From an uncultured Collinsella sp. (lineage in GTDB: Bacteria; Actinomycetota; Coriobacteriia; Coriobacteriales; Coriobacteriaceae): DNA of 64,000 bases. Numbering within the stretch: position 1 is the stretch's first letter; each line of letters opens with the position of its first letter. Under the pieces are notes generated by a model. The model was not told the origin of the DNA. It saw only the letters and a program-made list of their open reading frames with translations, and ran no database searches. The translations under genes were made by a program, and so were the position numbers. Positions 1 to 8,472 of this stretch are shown piece by piece. The DNA lies in assembly GCA_902493985.1 (NCBI GenBank), contig CABURR010000002.1:1-64000 (forward strand), read 5' to 3'.

Positions 1-2007
1 GCCCTCGCCGGCAACCAAAACTGCGGCAAGACCACGTTATTCAACCAGCTGACGGGCTCCAACCAGCACGTCGGTAACTTTCCCGGCGTGACGGTCGACC
101 GCAAAGATGGCACCATCCGTAACCATCCCGAGGCGAGCGTTACCGACCTGCCTGGCATTTACTCCCTGTCGCCGTACACAGGCGAAGAGGTCGTGAGCCG
201 TCAGTTCATCCTCGACGAGCGTCCGGACGCCATCATCGACATCATTGACGCTACCAACATCGAGCGTAATCTGTACCTGACACTGCAGCTCATGGAGCTC
301 GACCGTCCTATGGTCATCGCGCTCAACATGATGGACGAGGTGACCGCCAACGGCGGTGCCGTGGACGTCAACCTGCTCGAGAGTCTGTTGGGCGTGCCCG
401 TTGTTCCCATTAGTGCTGCCCGCAACGAGGGTATCGGCGAGTTGGTGGATCATGCCTTGCACGTGGCGCGGTTCCGCGAGCGCCCCGGTCGCCTGGACTT
501 TTGCGCGCCCGACGGTCCGGACGGCGGTGCGCTGCATCGCTGCATCCACGGTATTGCTAACCTGATCGAGGACCATGCCGTGACGGCGCACATCCCGGTG
601 CGCTTTGCGGCGACCAAGCTGGTCGAGGGCGATGAGCTGGTAACCGAGGCGCTTCACCTGGATCGCAACGAGCTCGACGCCATCGAGCACATCATTACCC
701 AGATGGAGGGCGAGGCCGGCACCGACCGCCTGTCCGCGCTGGCCGACATGCGCTTTAGCTTTATCGGCGACGTGTGCGGGCGCTGTGTCGTCAAGCCGCA
801 CGAGAGCCGCGAGCACGTGCGCTCCGTCAAGATCGACCGCATTCTGACGGGTCGCTATACGGCCATCCCGGCGTTTCTGCTGATCATGGGCCTCGTCTTT
901 TGGCTGACGTTTGGCGTGATCGGCGCGGCGTTGCAGGGACTTATGGAGGACGGCATCGCTGCCATCATCGCTTCGGCCGATGCAGGCCTCAAGGCGTTCG
1001 GCACCAACGACGTGGTGCGCTCGCTGGCTGTCGACGGCGTGCTTACGGGCGTGGGCAGTGTGCTGACCTTCCTGCCGATTATCGTCGTGCTCTTCTTGTT
1101 CCTCTCCATTCTGGAAGACTCCGGCTACATGGCACGCGTAGCCTTTGTCATGGATAAGGTGTTGCGTCGCTTTGGCCTGTCGGGCCGCAGCTTCGTGCCC
1201 ATGCTCGTCGGTTTTGGCTGCACCGTGCCGGCTATCATGTCGACCCGTACGCTCCCATCCGAGCACGACCGCAAGATGACGGTCATGCTCACGCCGTTTA
1301 TGAGCTGCTCAGCCAAGTTGCCGGTTTACGGCTTGCTGTGCGGAGCATTCTTCCCACAGGCGACGGTTCCCGCCATGGTCTCGCTCTATCTGATCGGTAT
1401 CGTGGTCGGCTGCGTCGCGGCTTTGGTGCTCAACCGCACGGCATTTAAGGGCGACCCGGTGCCGTTTATCATGGAGCTCCCCAATTACCGCCTGCCGAGC
1501 GTCAAGACGACGGTGATGCTGGCATGGGATAAGGCCAAGGACTTTATTACCAAGGCTTTTACCATTATCTTTGCCGCTACCGTGGTCATCTGGTTCCTTC
1601 AGACGTTCGACATTCGCTTTAATGTGGTCGCCGATCAGTCGCAGAGTCTACTTGCCGGTCTGGGTAGCATCATCGCGCCGGTGTTGGCCCCGCTCGGCTT
1701 TGGCGATTGGCGTGCATCCACGGCGCTCGTCACGGGGCTCATTGCCAAGGAGAGCGTCATCTCGACGCTCACGGTGCTTTTGGGCGCAACCTCTCCCGCG
1801 GTGCTGTCAACTATGTTTTCGCCGTTTACCGCTTACGTGTTCCTGGTCTTTACGCTGCTGTACCCGCCTTGCGTGGCCGCTATCGGCGCCGTCAAGAGCG
1901 AGTTGGGCGCGCGCTATGCCGTGGCCGTATTCGCGTTTCAGGTCGCCGTTGCCTGGATCGTGGCGTTTGTCGTGCATTCGGCGGGCATATTGCTGGGGTT
2001 GGCTTAG
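1..2007 (+). CDS. feoB: Ferrous iron transporter FeoB (5' end outside window)
   Basis: Membrane GTPase-coupled Fe(II) importer. The frame is open at base 1, so the true start lies just upstream; only the first few residues of the G domain should be missing. The P-loop GNQNCGKTT is within the first dozen codons, followed by DLPGIYSLSPYTGEE (G3 region) and ALNMMDE (G4, NxxD). A helical spacer leads to membrane segments that begin near residue 285 of the visible part. The paired Gate blocks of FeoB are recognisable (SGYMARVAFVMD; GFGCTVPAIMSTRTLPSEHD). The protein ends in a hydrophobic helix and a TAG stop. A FeoA partner would be expected upstream and is not visible. Truncation is due to the window edge, not gene decay. 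Confidence 0.96.
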   Translation, partial: ALAGNQNCGKTTLFNQLTGSNQHVGNFPGVTVDRKDGTIRNHPEASVTDLPGIYSLSPYTGEEVVSRQFILDERPDAIIDIIDATNIERNLYLTLQLMELDRPMVIALNMMDEVTANGGAVDVNLLESLLGVPVVPISAARNEGIGELVDHALHVARFRERPGRLDFCAPDGPDGGALHRCIHGIANLIEDHAVTAHIPVRFAATKLVEGDELVTEALHLDRNELDAIEHIITQMEGEAGTDRLSALADMRFSFIGDVCGRCVVKPHESREHVRSVKIDRILTGRYTAIPAFLLIMGLVFWLTFGVIGAALQGLMEDGIAAIIASADAGLKAFGTNDVVRSLAVDGVLTGVGSVLTFLPIIVVLFLFLSILEDSGYMARVAFVMDKVLRRFGLSGRSFVPMLVGFGCTVPAIMSTRTLPSEHDRKMTVMLTPFMSCSAKLPVYGLLCGAFFPQATVPAMVSLYLIGIVVGCVAALVLNRTAFKGDPVPFIMELPNYRLPSVKTTVMLAWDKAKDFITKAFTIIFAATVVIWFLQTFDIRFNVVADQSQSLLAGLGSIIAPVLAPLGFGDWRASTALVTGLIAKESVISTLTVLLGATSPAVLSTMFSPFTAYVFLVFTLLYPPCVAAIGAVKSELGARYAVAVFAFQVAVAWIVAFVVHSAGILLGLA

Positions 2008-2048
2008 TTATGAATTGACGGCGCAACCTCTGTGTATCGAATTGTTTC

Positions 2049-2081
2049 GGTCCCGTGTCCGTTACTGACGGATGCGGGACC
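2049..2081 (+). terminator. Hairpin downstream of feoB
   Basis: GGTCCCG (2049-2055) pairs with CGGGACC (2075-2081), and an inner TCCGT pairs with ACGGA around a short loop. There is no clean T tract, so termination is only a guess. The structure overlaps the -35 region of the promoter for the next gene. Confidence 0.4.
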
Positions 2082-2094
2082 GTTGCTATATAAT
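2065..2094 (+). promoter_or_regulatory. Putative promoter of the MFS gene
   Basis: A perfect TATAAT lies at 2089-2094 with a weak -35 (CTGACG, 2065-2070) 18 bp upstream. It sits 34 bp before the preferred ATG at 2128. Confidence 0.5.
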
Positions 2095-2127
2095 CGCCTC
2101 CGCTCAAAATGATTGGAGATGTTATAT

Positions 2128-3324
2128 ATGAGTCAGGCAAGGCAAGACGGCATCACGCTCAGGCAGTGGCTCCCACTCGTCGGGCTCACCTGCTGTGCGT
2201 TCGTGTTCAACACGTCGGAGTTTATGCCCATCGGCCTTTTGACTGATATCGCCGCGTCGTTCTCGCTCACCGAGGCCCAGGCGGGCATCATGATCTCGGT
2301 CTATGCCTGGGGCGTCATGCTGCTGTCGTTGCCGCTCATGGTGTTCGCTTCGCGTTTCGAGTTTAAGCGGATGCTGCTGGGCGTGCTTGCCGTGTTCTCG
2401 CTCGGTCAGTTCCTGTCCGCTGTGGCGCCGACCTATCCCATCCTGGTCTGCGCGCGCCTGGTGGTCGCTTGCGCACATGCCGTGTTCTGGTCAGTCGCCT
2501 CGATTATGGCCTCGCGCCTGGTCGACACTCGCCACGGCGCGCTCGCCATCAGCATGATCGCTACGGGCTCGTCCATCGCGCAGATCTTTGGCCTGCCTCT
2601 CGGTCGCGCCATTGGCTTGGCCGTGGGCTGGCGCATGACGTTTGCCGTGGTCGGGGGCCTCTCAGCCATCGCGGCCGTCTACCAGGCAGCGGTGTTCCCG
2701 GCCATGCCGGCGGGTGAGCGCTTTACCGTCAAACAGCTGCCCGAGCTGCTCAAGAACCCGCTCCTCATCGCGCTCTACGCAGTCACGGTCTTCATGGCGA
2801 CCGGCTATTACGCAAGCTACAGCTATATCGAGCCTTTCCTGGCTCAGGTCGCCCATGTCGACGCAAGCGCTATCACCATGACGCTGACGGCGTTCGGCTG
2901 CTCCGGTCTGCTCGGAAGCTGGCTGTTCGGCCGCCTGTTCGATGGGCATCGCTTCCCGTTCTTGGCTATCACGCTCTCCGGCGTGCCGGTGGCCCTGCTG
3001 CTCATGGGGCCGGCCGCATCGTCGCTCGTGACAGTGCTTGCCGTCTGCGCACTGTGGGGTTGCTGCGCCACGGCCTTTAACGTGGCGTTTCAGGCCGAGC
3101 TCATCAAGCACACGCCGGCAGATTCGTCGGCCGTCGCCATGTCGATCTTCTCGGGCCTGTTCAATCTGGGCATTGGCACGGGTACCGCGATCGGCGGAGC
3201 CGTGGTTTCGGGTCCCGGTATCGCCTGGATCGGCTTCGCGGGCGGGTCGATTGCCGTCGTGGGCGTCATCCTCGCTATCACGGTGATGTTCCCGGCCATT
3301 CGTCGCGCCAAGCCCGTCGCCTAA
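2128..3324 (+). CDS. MFS efflux transporter, DHA1 family
   Basis: Predicted 12-helix major facilitator of 398 residues, most like the sugar/drug exporters of the SotB/AraJ group. The N-terminus (FVFNTSEFMPIGLLTDIA) is typical of that group. A conserved A-like loop (SRFEFKRML) follows helix 2, and alternating hydrophobic segments continue to the end. I start it at ATG 2128 because TGGAG at 2114-2118 gives 9-nt spacing; a TTG at 2113 would overlap that Shine-Dalgarno. The gene has its own promoter and stands alone. The substrate cannot be read from sequence. Confidence 0.85.
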   Translation: MSQARQDGITLRQWLPLVGLTCCAFVFNTSEFMPIGLLTDIAASFSLTEAQAGIMISVYAWGVMLLSLPLMVFASRFEFKRMLLGVLAVFSLGQFLSAVAPTYPILVCARLVVACAHAVFWSVASIMASRLVDTRHGALAISMIATGSSIAQIFGLPLGRAIGLAVGWRMTFAVVGGLSAIAAVYQAAVFPAMPAGERFTVKQLPELLKNPLLIALYAVTVFMATGYYASYSYIEPFLAQVAHVDASAITMTLTAFGCSGLLGSWLFGRLFDGHRFPFLAITLSGVPVALLLMGPAASSLVTVLAVCALWGCCATAFNVAFQAELIKHTPADSSAVAMSIFSGLFNLGIGTGTAIGGAVVSGPGIAWIGFAGGSIAVVGVILAITVMFPAIRRAKPVA

Positions 3325-3339
3325 CCACATCCCCCTATC

Positions 3340-3406
3340 AGTTGCGGTGAAATACGGACTGCTGGGTCCAATAAACCCGGCAAACAGTCCGTATTCCACC
3401 GCAACT
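3340..3406. repeat. Long intergenic palindrome (22-bp arms)
   Basis: Arms at 3340-3361 and 3385-3406 are complementary over 22 bp with one mismatch, around a 23-nt loop that itself contains CTGGGT/ACCCGG. There is no poly-T. It lies between the MFS gene and the GH13 gene. It could be a REP/MITE-like element or a processed hairpin; I see no second copy in this window. Confidence 0.6.
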
Positions 3407-3506
3407 TGGAAAGGGGTCGGGGCAGCTAAAACAGCTCCGTCCCAAATTAGCTACCCTGCTGGGCATACAATGGATGTCGTTCTGTTGAGCTTACTGGGAG
3501 GTTGCT

Positions 3507-4883
3507 ATGTGGGCATACGAGACGACGTTCTATCAGATCTATCCGCTGGGCTTTTGCGGAGCTCCGCGCGAAAACGCCGCGCCCGTTGCCGAGGACGAAC
3601 TCTCCCAAGCTGCCGGCACTGCACCCAACCCCGATGCCCCCATCATGAAAATCGCCCAATGGGCCGATTACCTGCAGGAACTCGGTATTGGCGCTGTGCT
3701 CATCAACCCGCCGCTCGAGTCCGATAGCCACGGCTACGATACGCGCAGCCTGCGCCACATCGACCGTCGCTTGGGTGGGGATGCCGACTTTGCCGCCGTG
3801 TGCGAGACACTGCATGCCCACGGCATCCGCGTGGTGCTCGACGCCGTCTTCAACCATGTGGGCCGTGGCTTTTGGGCCTTCCGCGATGTGCAGGAGCGCA
3901 AGTGGGACTCGCCCTACAAGGACTGGTTCCACATCAGCTTTGATGGCGACTCGTGCTACGGCGACGGCTTTTGGTACGAGGGCTGGGAAGGCCATTTTGA
4001 GCTCGTGAAGCTCAACCTGCAAAACCCCGCCGTGGTCGATTACCTGCTCGAGTCCGTGCGCCGCTGGGCCGAGGTCTTTGGCGTCGACGGCCTGCGCCTG
4101 GACGTTGCCTATATGCTCGACCGCGACTTTATGCGCCGCCTGCACGCTTTTACCCGTGAGCTCAAGCCCGACTTTGTGCTGATCGGCGAGACGCTCCACG
4201 GCGACTACAGCCAAATCGTCAACGACGAGATGCTCGACTCCTGTACCAACTACGAGTGCTACAAGGGCCTGTACTCCAGCTTTAACTCGGTCAACATGTT
4301 CGAGATCGCCCATTCGCTGCACCGTCAGTTTGGCGGCGACCCCTGGTGCATCTACCGCGGCAAACATCTGCTGTCGTTTGTCGACAACCACGATGTGCCG
4401 CGCCTGGCAAGTATCCTCACCGACAAGTCGTGCCTGCGTCCCGCCTATGGCATGCTCTTTGGCATGCCGGGCATCCCGTGCGTCTACTATGGCAGCGAGT
4501 GGGGAATTGCTGGCGAAAAGGGCGGCCCCGATGGCGACTGGGCGCTGCGACCTGCGCTCAATGAGCCTGCGCCCAACGAGCTGACGGCGTTCATCACGCA
4601 GCTTGCGCGCCTTCGCTCGGCCGACGACGCGGCTGCCCGTGCTCTCAACTACGGTGCCTATCGCAACGTGGTGATCCAGAACAAGCAGCTGCTGTTCGAG
4701 CGCGCCTGCGACGACGCGGCGGTGCTCGTGGCGGTGAATGCCGTGGGTGAGCCTTACACCTTTGGCGCCGGCGAACTCAACGGCTCCTTCGTCGACCTGC
4801 TTGCCGACGATGCGCCCACGGTCGAGCTGACGGGTACCCTTGAGCTTGCACCCTACGAGGTGCGCTATCTGTTGAGAGCCTAG
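3507..4883 (+). CDS. GH13 alpha-amylase-family glycoside hydrolase
   Basis: Cytoplasmic alpha-glucan-acting enzyme of 458 residues with no signal peptide. The four GH13 regions are present: DAVFNH (residues 112-117), GLRLD with the predicted nucleophile Asp199, the acid/base Glu228 in LIGET, and FVDNHD (291-296) with the transition-state Asp. It lacks the N-terminal CBM34/CBM48 modules of neopullulanases and branching enzymes, so it is a minimal catalytic barrel plus a short C-terminal beta domain. GGAGG at 3497-3501 precedes the ATG. The glycosylase gene follows after 3 nt, so the two are probably co-transcribed although functionally unrelated. Exact specificity (cyclomaltodextrinase, maltogenic or sucrose-type) is not resolved. 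Confidence 0.88.
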   Translation: MWAYETTFYQIYPLGFCGAPRENAAPVAEDELSQAAGTAPNPDAPIMKIAQWADYLQELGIGAVLINPPLESDSHGYDTRSLRHIDRRLGGDADFAAVCETLHAHGIRVVLDAVFNHVGRGFWAFRDVQERKWDSPYKDWFHISFDGDSCYGDGFWYEGWEGHFELVKLNLQNPAVVDYLLESVRRWAEVFGVDGLRLDVAYMLDRDFMRRLHAFTRELKPDFVLIGETLHGDYSQIVNDEMLDSCTNYECYKGLYSSFNSVNMFEIAHSLHRQFGGDPWCIYRGKHLLSFVDNHDVPRLASILTDKSCLRPAYGMLFGMPGIPCVYYGSEWGIAGEKGGPDGDWALRPALNEPAPNELTAFITQLARLRSADDAAARALNYGAYRNVVIQNKQLLFERACDDAAVLVAVNAVGEPYTFGAGELNGSFVDLLADDAPTVELTGTLELAPYEVRYLLRA

Positions 4884-4886
4884 CCC

Positions 4887-5450
4887 ATGGCCGTGTCTGA
4901 CGAGGGCTATCAACATATTGAGCATGGGTTTGAGCCCGTGTTTGACGAGCACTCGCGCGTTTTGGTGCTCGGGTCGTTTCCCTCGGTGCTTTCGCGCGCC
5001 AATGCCTTTTATTACGGCAACCCTCAGAATCGCTTTTGGCGTGTGATGGCCACGTGCCTCGGTATGCCTGTGCCGCCCAACGAGGGCGATCCTTTGGCAA
5101 GCGGTGAGCCCGCGACGCTCGATGCCTCCATTGCCGCCAAGCGGGCCATGCTGCTGAACGGCGGCGTGGCCCTGTGGGATGTGGTCGAGAGCTGCGACAT
5201 TAAGGGCTCGAGCGACGCGAGCATCCGCAACGTTGTGCCGGCACATATCGAGCGCATTACCGGCGCAGCTCCCATTGAGCAGGTGATATGCAATGGTGGT
5301 ACAGCTGGCCGGCTCTACAAGCGCTATCTACAAGAACGCACCGGGCTGCCCGCCATCGCCCTGCCCTCGACAAGTCCCGCCAATGCCGCCTGGCGCCTGG
5401 AACGCCTTGTCGAGCGCTGGCGCGATGCCGTTGATTGGGGCGCTCTGTAA
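4887..5450 (+). CDS. Hypoxanthine/uracil-DNA glycosylase family protein
   Basis: Base-excision repair glycosylase of the UDG superfamily, family 6 (hypoxanthine-DNA glycosylase) type, 187 residues. The first motif is GSFPS (29-33) followed by FYYGNPQNRFW (41-51), characteristic of this family. The C-terminal motif is LPSTSPANA, the loop that contacts the flipped base. The ATG is 3 nt after the amylase stop. It converges with the next gene with a single base between stops. Activity on deoxyinosine rather than uracil is inferred from the family. Confidence 0.82.
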   Translation: MAVSDEGYQHIEHGFEPVFDEHSRVLVLGSFPSVLSRANAFYYGNPQNRFWRVMATCLGMPVPPNEGDPLASGEPATLDASIAAKRAMLLNGGVALWDVVESCDIKGSSDASIRNVVPAHIERITGAAPIEQVICNGGTAGRLYKRYLQERTGLPAIALPSTSPANAAWRLERLVERWRDAVDWGAL

Positions 5451-5451
5451 T

Positions 5452-6114
5452 TTAGATATCTGATTGGGCGCGGGTGCCGAGGCGTTTCATGATGGCATGC
5501 CAGATCGGTGCGGGCAGCGCGGGCTTGGCGCGCACCATGCCGTCGGCATCGACGCTACCGGCATTGCCACCGCCAAGCAGCTGCGCATGCTCAATGGAAC
5601 AGCCCATGCGCACGGCGCCCACAAGCTTATCCATCGCTTCGGAAAACGGTCGGCGCAAGAGGCCCATGCGCGGGGAGTGGCGAAGCGCTGCGATGCCGGT
5701 GCCGGTGCAGACGACAATGCCACCGCACCACGACAACCCCCGACGCTCGCACGCTTCGCGCAGATGGCCAACGACCGTGTGCGCTCGCTCGGGACTCCCG
5801 CAGTCGGCTTGAACAACGACATAGACGCGCGTTTCCGTGCCCCCAAGGCAATCAAGCGCCTGCTCAACGACGCTCATCGCCTCGTAATTGAGCGCATTCT
5901 CAACAGCGAATACAATACCGTCCGCAGCGCTGCCGTCATCGTCCGACTCCAGAGCGACCAGACGGGGGAGCGAAGTACCGGAAAGCCGGGCATAGGCCGC
6001 GATGGCATCTTGCAGGTCCCAGAGCAAAAACTCAAGATCGGCGCTATCGGGAATACTGATATACGCAATGGTCTGCAGCGTTTTGGGCTTATCGCCGCGT
6101 GCGATCGCCTCCAT
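5452..6114 (-). CDS. Uncharacterised protein, possibly flavodoxin-like
   Basis: A 220-residue protein I do not confidently recognise. The N-terminus (TIAYISIPD) and the glycine-rich stretch GGIVVCTGTGIAALRHSPRM suggest an alpha/beta fold. The ending, PAPIWHAIMKRLG, faintly resembles the C-terminus of NADPH-dependent FMN reductase/flavodoxin proteins of anaerobes. No classic flavodoxin phosphate loop is visible at the N-terminus. A good Shine-Dalgarno (AAAGGAG) precedes the ATG on the minus strand. It is divergent from the aminotransferase and convergent with the glycosylase gene. Confidence 0.6.
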   Translation of the reverse strand: MEAIARGDKPKTLQTIAYISIPDSADLEFLLWDLQDAIAAYARLSGTSLPRLVALESDDDGSAADGIVFAVENALNYEAMSVVEQALDCLGGTETRVYVVVQADCGSPERAHTVVGHLREACERRGLSWCGGIVVCTGTGIAALRHSPRMGLLRRPFSEAMDKLVGAVRMGCSIEHAQLLGGGNAGSVDADGMVRAKPALPAPIWHAIMKRLGTRAQSDI

Positions 6115-6207
6115 GTCATCTCCTTTCCAGTCCGTTTCCGTTTAGGTTATACCGTCTGGCAGCGCCTCGCCGCGCTATCCTAGTGCAACCCTTACGAAAG
6201 GAACGCC

Positions 6208-7344
6208 ATGCGCCTGCCCATGAATACCTCGCTTGCCACGCTCAAGCCCTCCGGCATCCGCCGGATTAACGCGCTCGCCGCCCAGCACCCGGGGTGCATC
6301 GCGCTTGCGCTTGGCGAGCCCGATTTTCCCACGCCCGATGTGATTAGCGCCGAGGTGACCGCCGCACTGGACCGCGGTGACACGCACTATCCGCCCAACA
6401 ACGGTCGCCCCGCCCTGCGTGAGGCGTTATCTGCCTACATGGGGGATGCGGGCCTTACGTTTTCGGCGGACGAGGTCATTCTGACCGACGGTGCGACCGA
6501 GGCCCTGTCGGCAGCATTCATGGCTATGCTCAACCCAGGCGACGAGGTCATTATCCCCACGCCGGCCTTTGGCCTGTACGAGAGCATCGTCGTGGCCAAT
6601 CACGCCAAGGCGGTCTTTTTGGATACGGAGCCTGCGCAATTCCAGATTGACGAGGACGCACTTCGTGCTTACGTGACGCCGGCGACCAAGGCCATCGTCA
6701 TCTGCTCGCCCAACAATCCTACGGGTTGCATCCTCAACACGGCGTCGCTCGACGCCGTGGCGCGCGTGGCGGAGGAGGCGGGCATCTACGTGGTCTGCGA
6801 CGACGTATACAACCGCCTGGTTTATGTGGATGGCTACGAGCGCTTTGCCCAGCGTCACCCGGAGCTGCGTGAGCAGGCGGTCGTCATCGAGAGCTTCTCC
6901 AAGCCCTGGGCCATGACCGGCTGGCGCTTGGGCTGGCTCGCAGCCGCAGCCCCCGTTATCGCCGAGATCGTAAAGGCCCACCAATACTTAGTATCGAGCG
7001 CCGTCTCCTTCGAGATGGACGCCGCAGCCCGAGCCCTGACCGTCGACCCAACCCCCATGCTCGAAGTCTACCGAGCCCGTCGCGAACGCGTACTCGCGGC
7101 CTTAGACGCCATGGGCCTCGACGTAGTAGAGCCCGCAGGAGCCTTCTACACTTTCCCGAGCATCAAAAAGTTCGGCCTAACCAGCGAAGACTTCTGCATC
7201 AAAGCCATCAAAGAGGCAAACGTAGCCCTAGTCCCGGGAGACTGCTTCGGAACCGAAGGCCACGTCCGCCTCAGCTATTGCGTTTCCGACAAAGACCTGG
7301 ACGAAGGCCTCCACCGCCTGTCCACCTTCATTTCGACTTTGTAG
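6208..7344 (+). CDS. Pyridoxal-phosphate aminotransferase, class I/II
   Basis: Fold-type I aminotransferase of 378 residues, close to the aspartate/aromatic PatA-AspC group. Recognisable elements are LGEPDFPTP (35-43), CSPNNPTG near 166-173, VCDDVY near 197, and the PLP lysine in ESFSKPWAMTGWRLGW (Lys232). GAAAGGA precedes the ATG. Codon choice changes inside the gene. The first two thirds use GAG, AAG, GCC and CTG like the neighbours. From about 6950 to the end, wobble positions shift to A (GTA, CTA, GCA, CGA, AAA), as if the 3' end came from another donor. The gene is followed by long palindromic element A instead of a normal terminator. Amino-acid specificity is unknown. Confidence 0.88.
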   Translation: MRLPMNTSLATLKPSGIRRINALAAQHPGCIALALGEPDFPTPDVISAEVTAALDRGDTHYPPNNGRPALREALSAYMGDAGLTFSADEVILTDGATEALSAAFMAMLNPGDEVIIPTPAFGLYESIVVANHAKAVFLDTEPAQFQIDEDALRAYVTPATKAIVICSPNNPTGCILNTASLDAVARVAEEAGIYVVCDDVYNRLVYVDGYERFAQRHPELREQAVVIESFSKPWAMTGWRLGWLAAAAPVIAEIVKAHQYLVSSAVSFEMDAAARALTVDPTPMLEVYRARRERVLAALDAMGLDVVEPAGAFYTFPSIKKFGLTSEDFCIKAIKEANVALVPGDCFGTEGHVRLSYCVSDKDLDEGLHRLSTFISTL

Positions 7345-7397
7345 TCCTCAGGGACGCAATACATCAGCCCACCGACCCAAGCATTATGAGTGGGGCG

Positions 7398-7613
7398 CGT
7401 CGCTCAACGGACACGAGGATTCGCAGCAAAGGCAACGTAGCTCCGGCCGGGAGGGGCAGGGCGAGTTTTCCGTAGATTCCGCACGAGCCGAAGGCCACTT
7501 AATGTGGCCTTCGTGCGAGCCCAGGACTTGACCGAGCGGAAAACTCGCCCTGCCCCTCCCGGTCGGAGCGTATGCAGGGTTTGTGTACGAATCCTCGTGT
7601 CCGTTGACCGACG
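7398..7613 (+). repeat. Long palindromic element, copy A (upstream of rplJ)
   Basis: Very long imperfect stem. Outer arms 7398-7423 and 7588-7613 are complementary over 26 bp with one mismatch. Middle arms 7440-7472 and 7537-7569 are complementary over 33 bp with one mismatch. Inside is a conserved core: TTCCGCACG (7478-7486), an apical hairpin whose loop region reads CACTTAATGTG (7496-7506), then AGGACT (7523-7528). Copies B (20284-20422) and C (37561-37697) share the core, but their outer arms differ. The right outer arm overlaps the -35 of the rplJ promoter. Function unknown; a structured RNA or a cruciform/insulator is possible. Confidence 0.75.
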
Positions 7614-7632
7614 CCGGGGTCCCCGCCATAAT
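7604..7632 (+). promoter_or_regulatory. Promoter of rplJ-rplL
   Basis: TTGACC (7604-7609), 17-bp spacer, CATAAT (7627-7632). It lies 216 bp before the rplJ start, just ahead of the L10 leader. The -35 is inside the right outer arm of palindromic element A. Confidence 0.65.
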
Positions 7633-7653
7633 ACTTTCGGTTCACGCACGAAT

Positions 7654-7725
7654 CCGCTGCCAGAGACAGCCGGCGCAAACGGGCTTTGCCCGCGAGCTTA
7701 ATGGGACTTCCCGCCAGCCGAGGTG
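7654..7725 (+). ncRNA. Ribosomal protein L10 leader RNA
   Basis: Resembles the L10-binding autoregulatory leader. It contains CCGCTGCCAGAGACAGCCGG, a GGGCTTTGCCC hairpin, GAGCTTAATGGG, and the closing GCCAGCCGAGG. These are the conserved blocks in this order in actinobacterial rplJ leaders, where L10(L12)4 binds and represses. Position just upstream of an attenuator and rplJ supports the call. Confidence 0.75.
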
Positions 7726-7746
7726 GTCGAGTAGATATGTCTTCTC

Positions 7747-7783
7747 GCCCCCGTCGCTCATGCAGCGCGGGGGCTTTCTTTTT
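7747..7783 (+). terminator. Attenuator terminator in the rplJ leader
   Basis: Stem GCCCCCG (7747-7753) with CGGGGGC (7768-7774), extended by CGCT/AGCG, followed by TTTCTTTTT (7775-7783). An intrinsic terminator between the L10 leader and rplJ implies that L10 binding promotes premature termination. Confidence 0.8.
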
Positions 7784-7848
7784 GGACATGCCCCCGTCAC
7801 GTCCTTGTGGCGGACCGTGCCCGGAAAGAATTCGAGGAGGTGTAATTC

Positions 7849-8370
7849 ATGCCCCAGCAGTACAAAATCGACAAGGTTGCAGAGATCGAGTCCCGTATCG
7901 CCGAGAACGCCGGTCTGTTCGTCGTCAACTACAACGGTCTGACGGTTAAGCAGGCTCAGGAGCTGCGTCATCAGCTTCGCGAGTGCGGCGCCGAGATGAA
8001 GGTCTACAAGAACAACCTGGTCAAGATCGCTCTCAAGAACCAGGAGCAGCCCGAGCTCGACGAGATCCTCGCCGGCCCCGTCGCTTATGTGTTCTACGAG
8101 TCCGAGCCGGTCGAGGCCGCTAAGGCCCTTAAGGACTTCTCCGCTAAGTCCAAGGGCGTCCTTGAGATCAAGGGCGGTATCTCCGACGGCAAGGCCGTTT
8201 CCGCTGATGATGTTAAGGCTATCGCCGAGCTGCCCACCAAGGATCAGCTTCTCGGCCAGATCGCCGGTCTCATCTCCGGTTTCGCTCGCGACATCGCTGT
8301 CTGCGTCAACGGCGTTTCCTCTGGTCTCGCTCGTTCGATCCAGCAGGTCTCCGAGCAGAAGGCAGCCTAG
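7849..8370 (+). CDS. rplJ: 50S ribosomal protein L10
   Basis: L10, the base of the L7/L12 stalk, 173 residues. The N-terminal domain (KIDKVAEIESRI, NYNGLTVKQAQELR) and the NLVKIALKN element are typical. The C-terminal helix that binds L12 dimers includes FARDIAVCVNGVSSGLARSI. GAGGAGG precedes the ATG. First gene of rplJ-rplL, under the L10 leader and attenuator. Confidence 0.98.
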   Translation: MPQQYKIDKVAEIESRIAENAGLFVVNYNGLTVKQAQELRHQLRECGAEMKVYKNNLVKIALKNQEQPELDEILAGPVAYVFYESEPVEAAKALKDFSAKSKGVLEIKGGISDGKAVSADDVKAIAELPTKDQLLGQIAGLISGFARDIAVCVNGVSSGLARSIQQVSEQKAA

Positions 8371-8472
8371 TTGCTGTTTTCACCCGCGGCGGCAACGCCG
8401 CACCCCTGGCGCATTCGCGCTGTGTTTTAACTGATCTCCGTGCACAGACACGGAAACCGAAAGGACTTAGAA

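Noticed and set aside
1..87. feoB as a truncated pseudogene
   Set aside because: The reading frame and P-loop are intact from base 1; truncation is the window edge.
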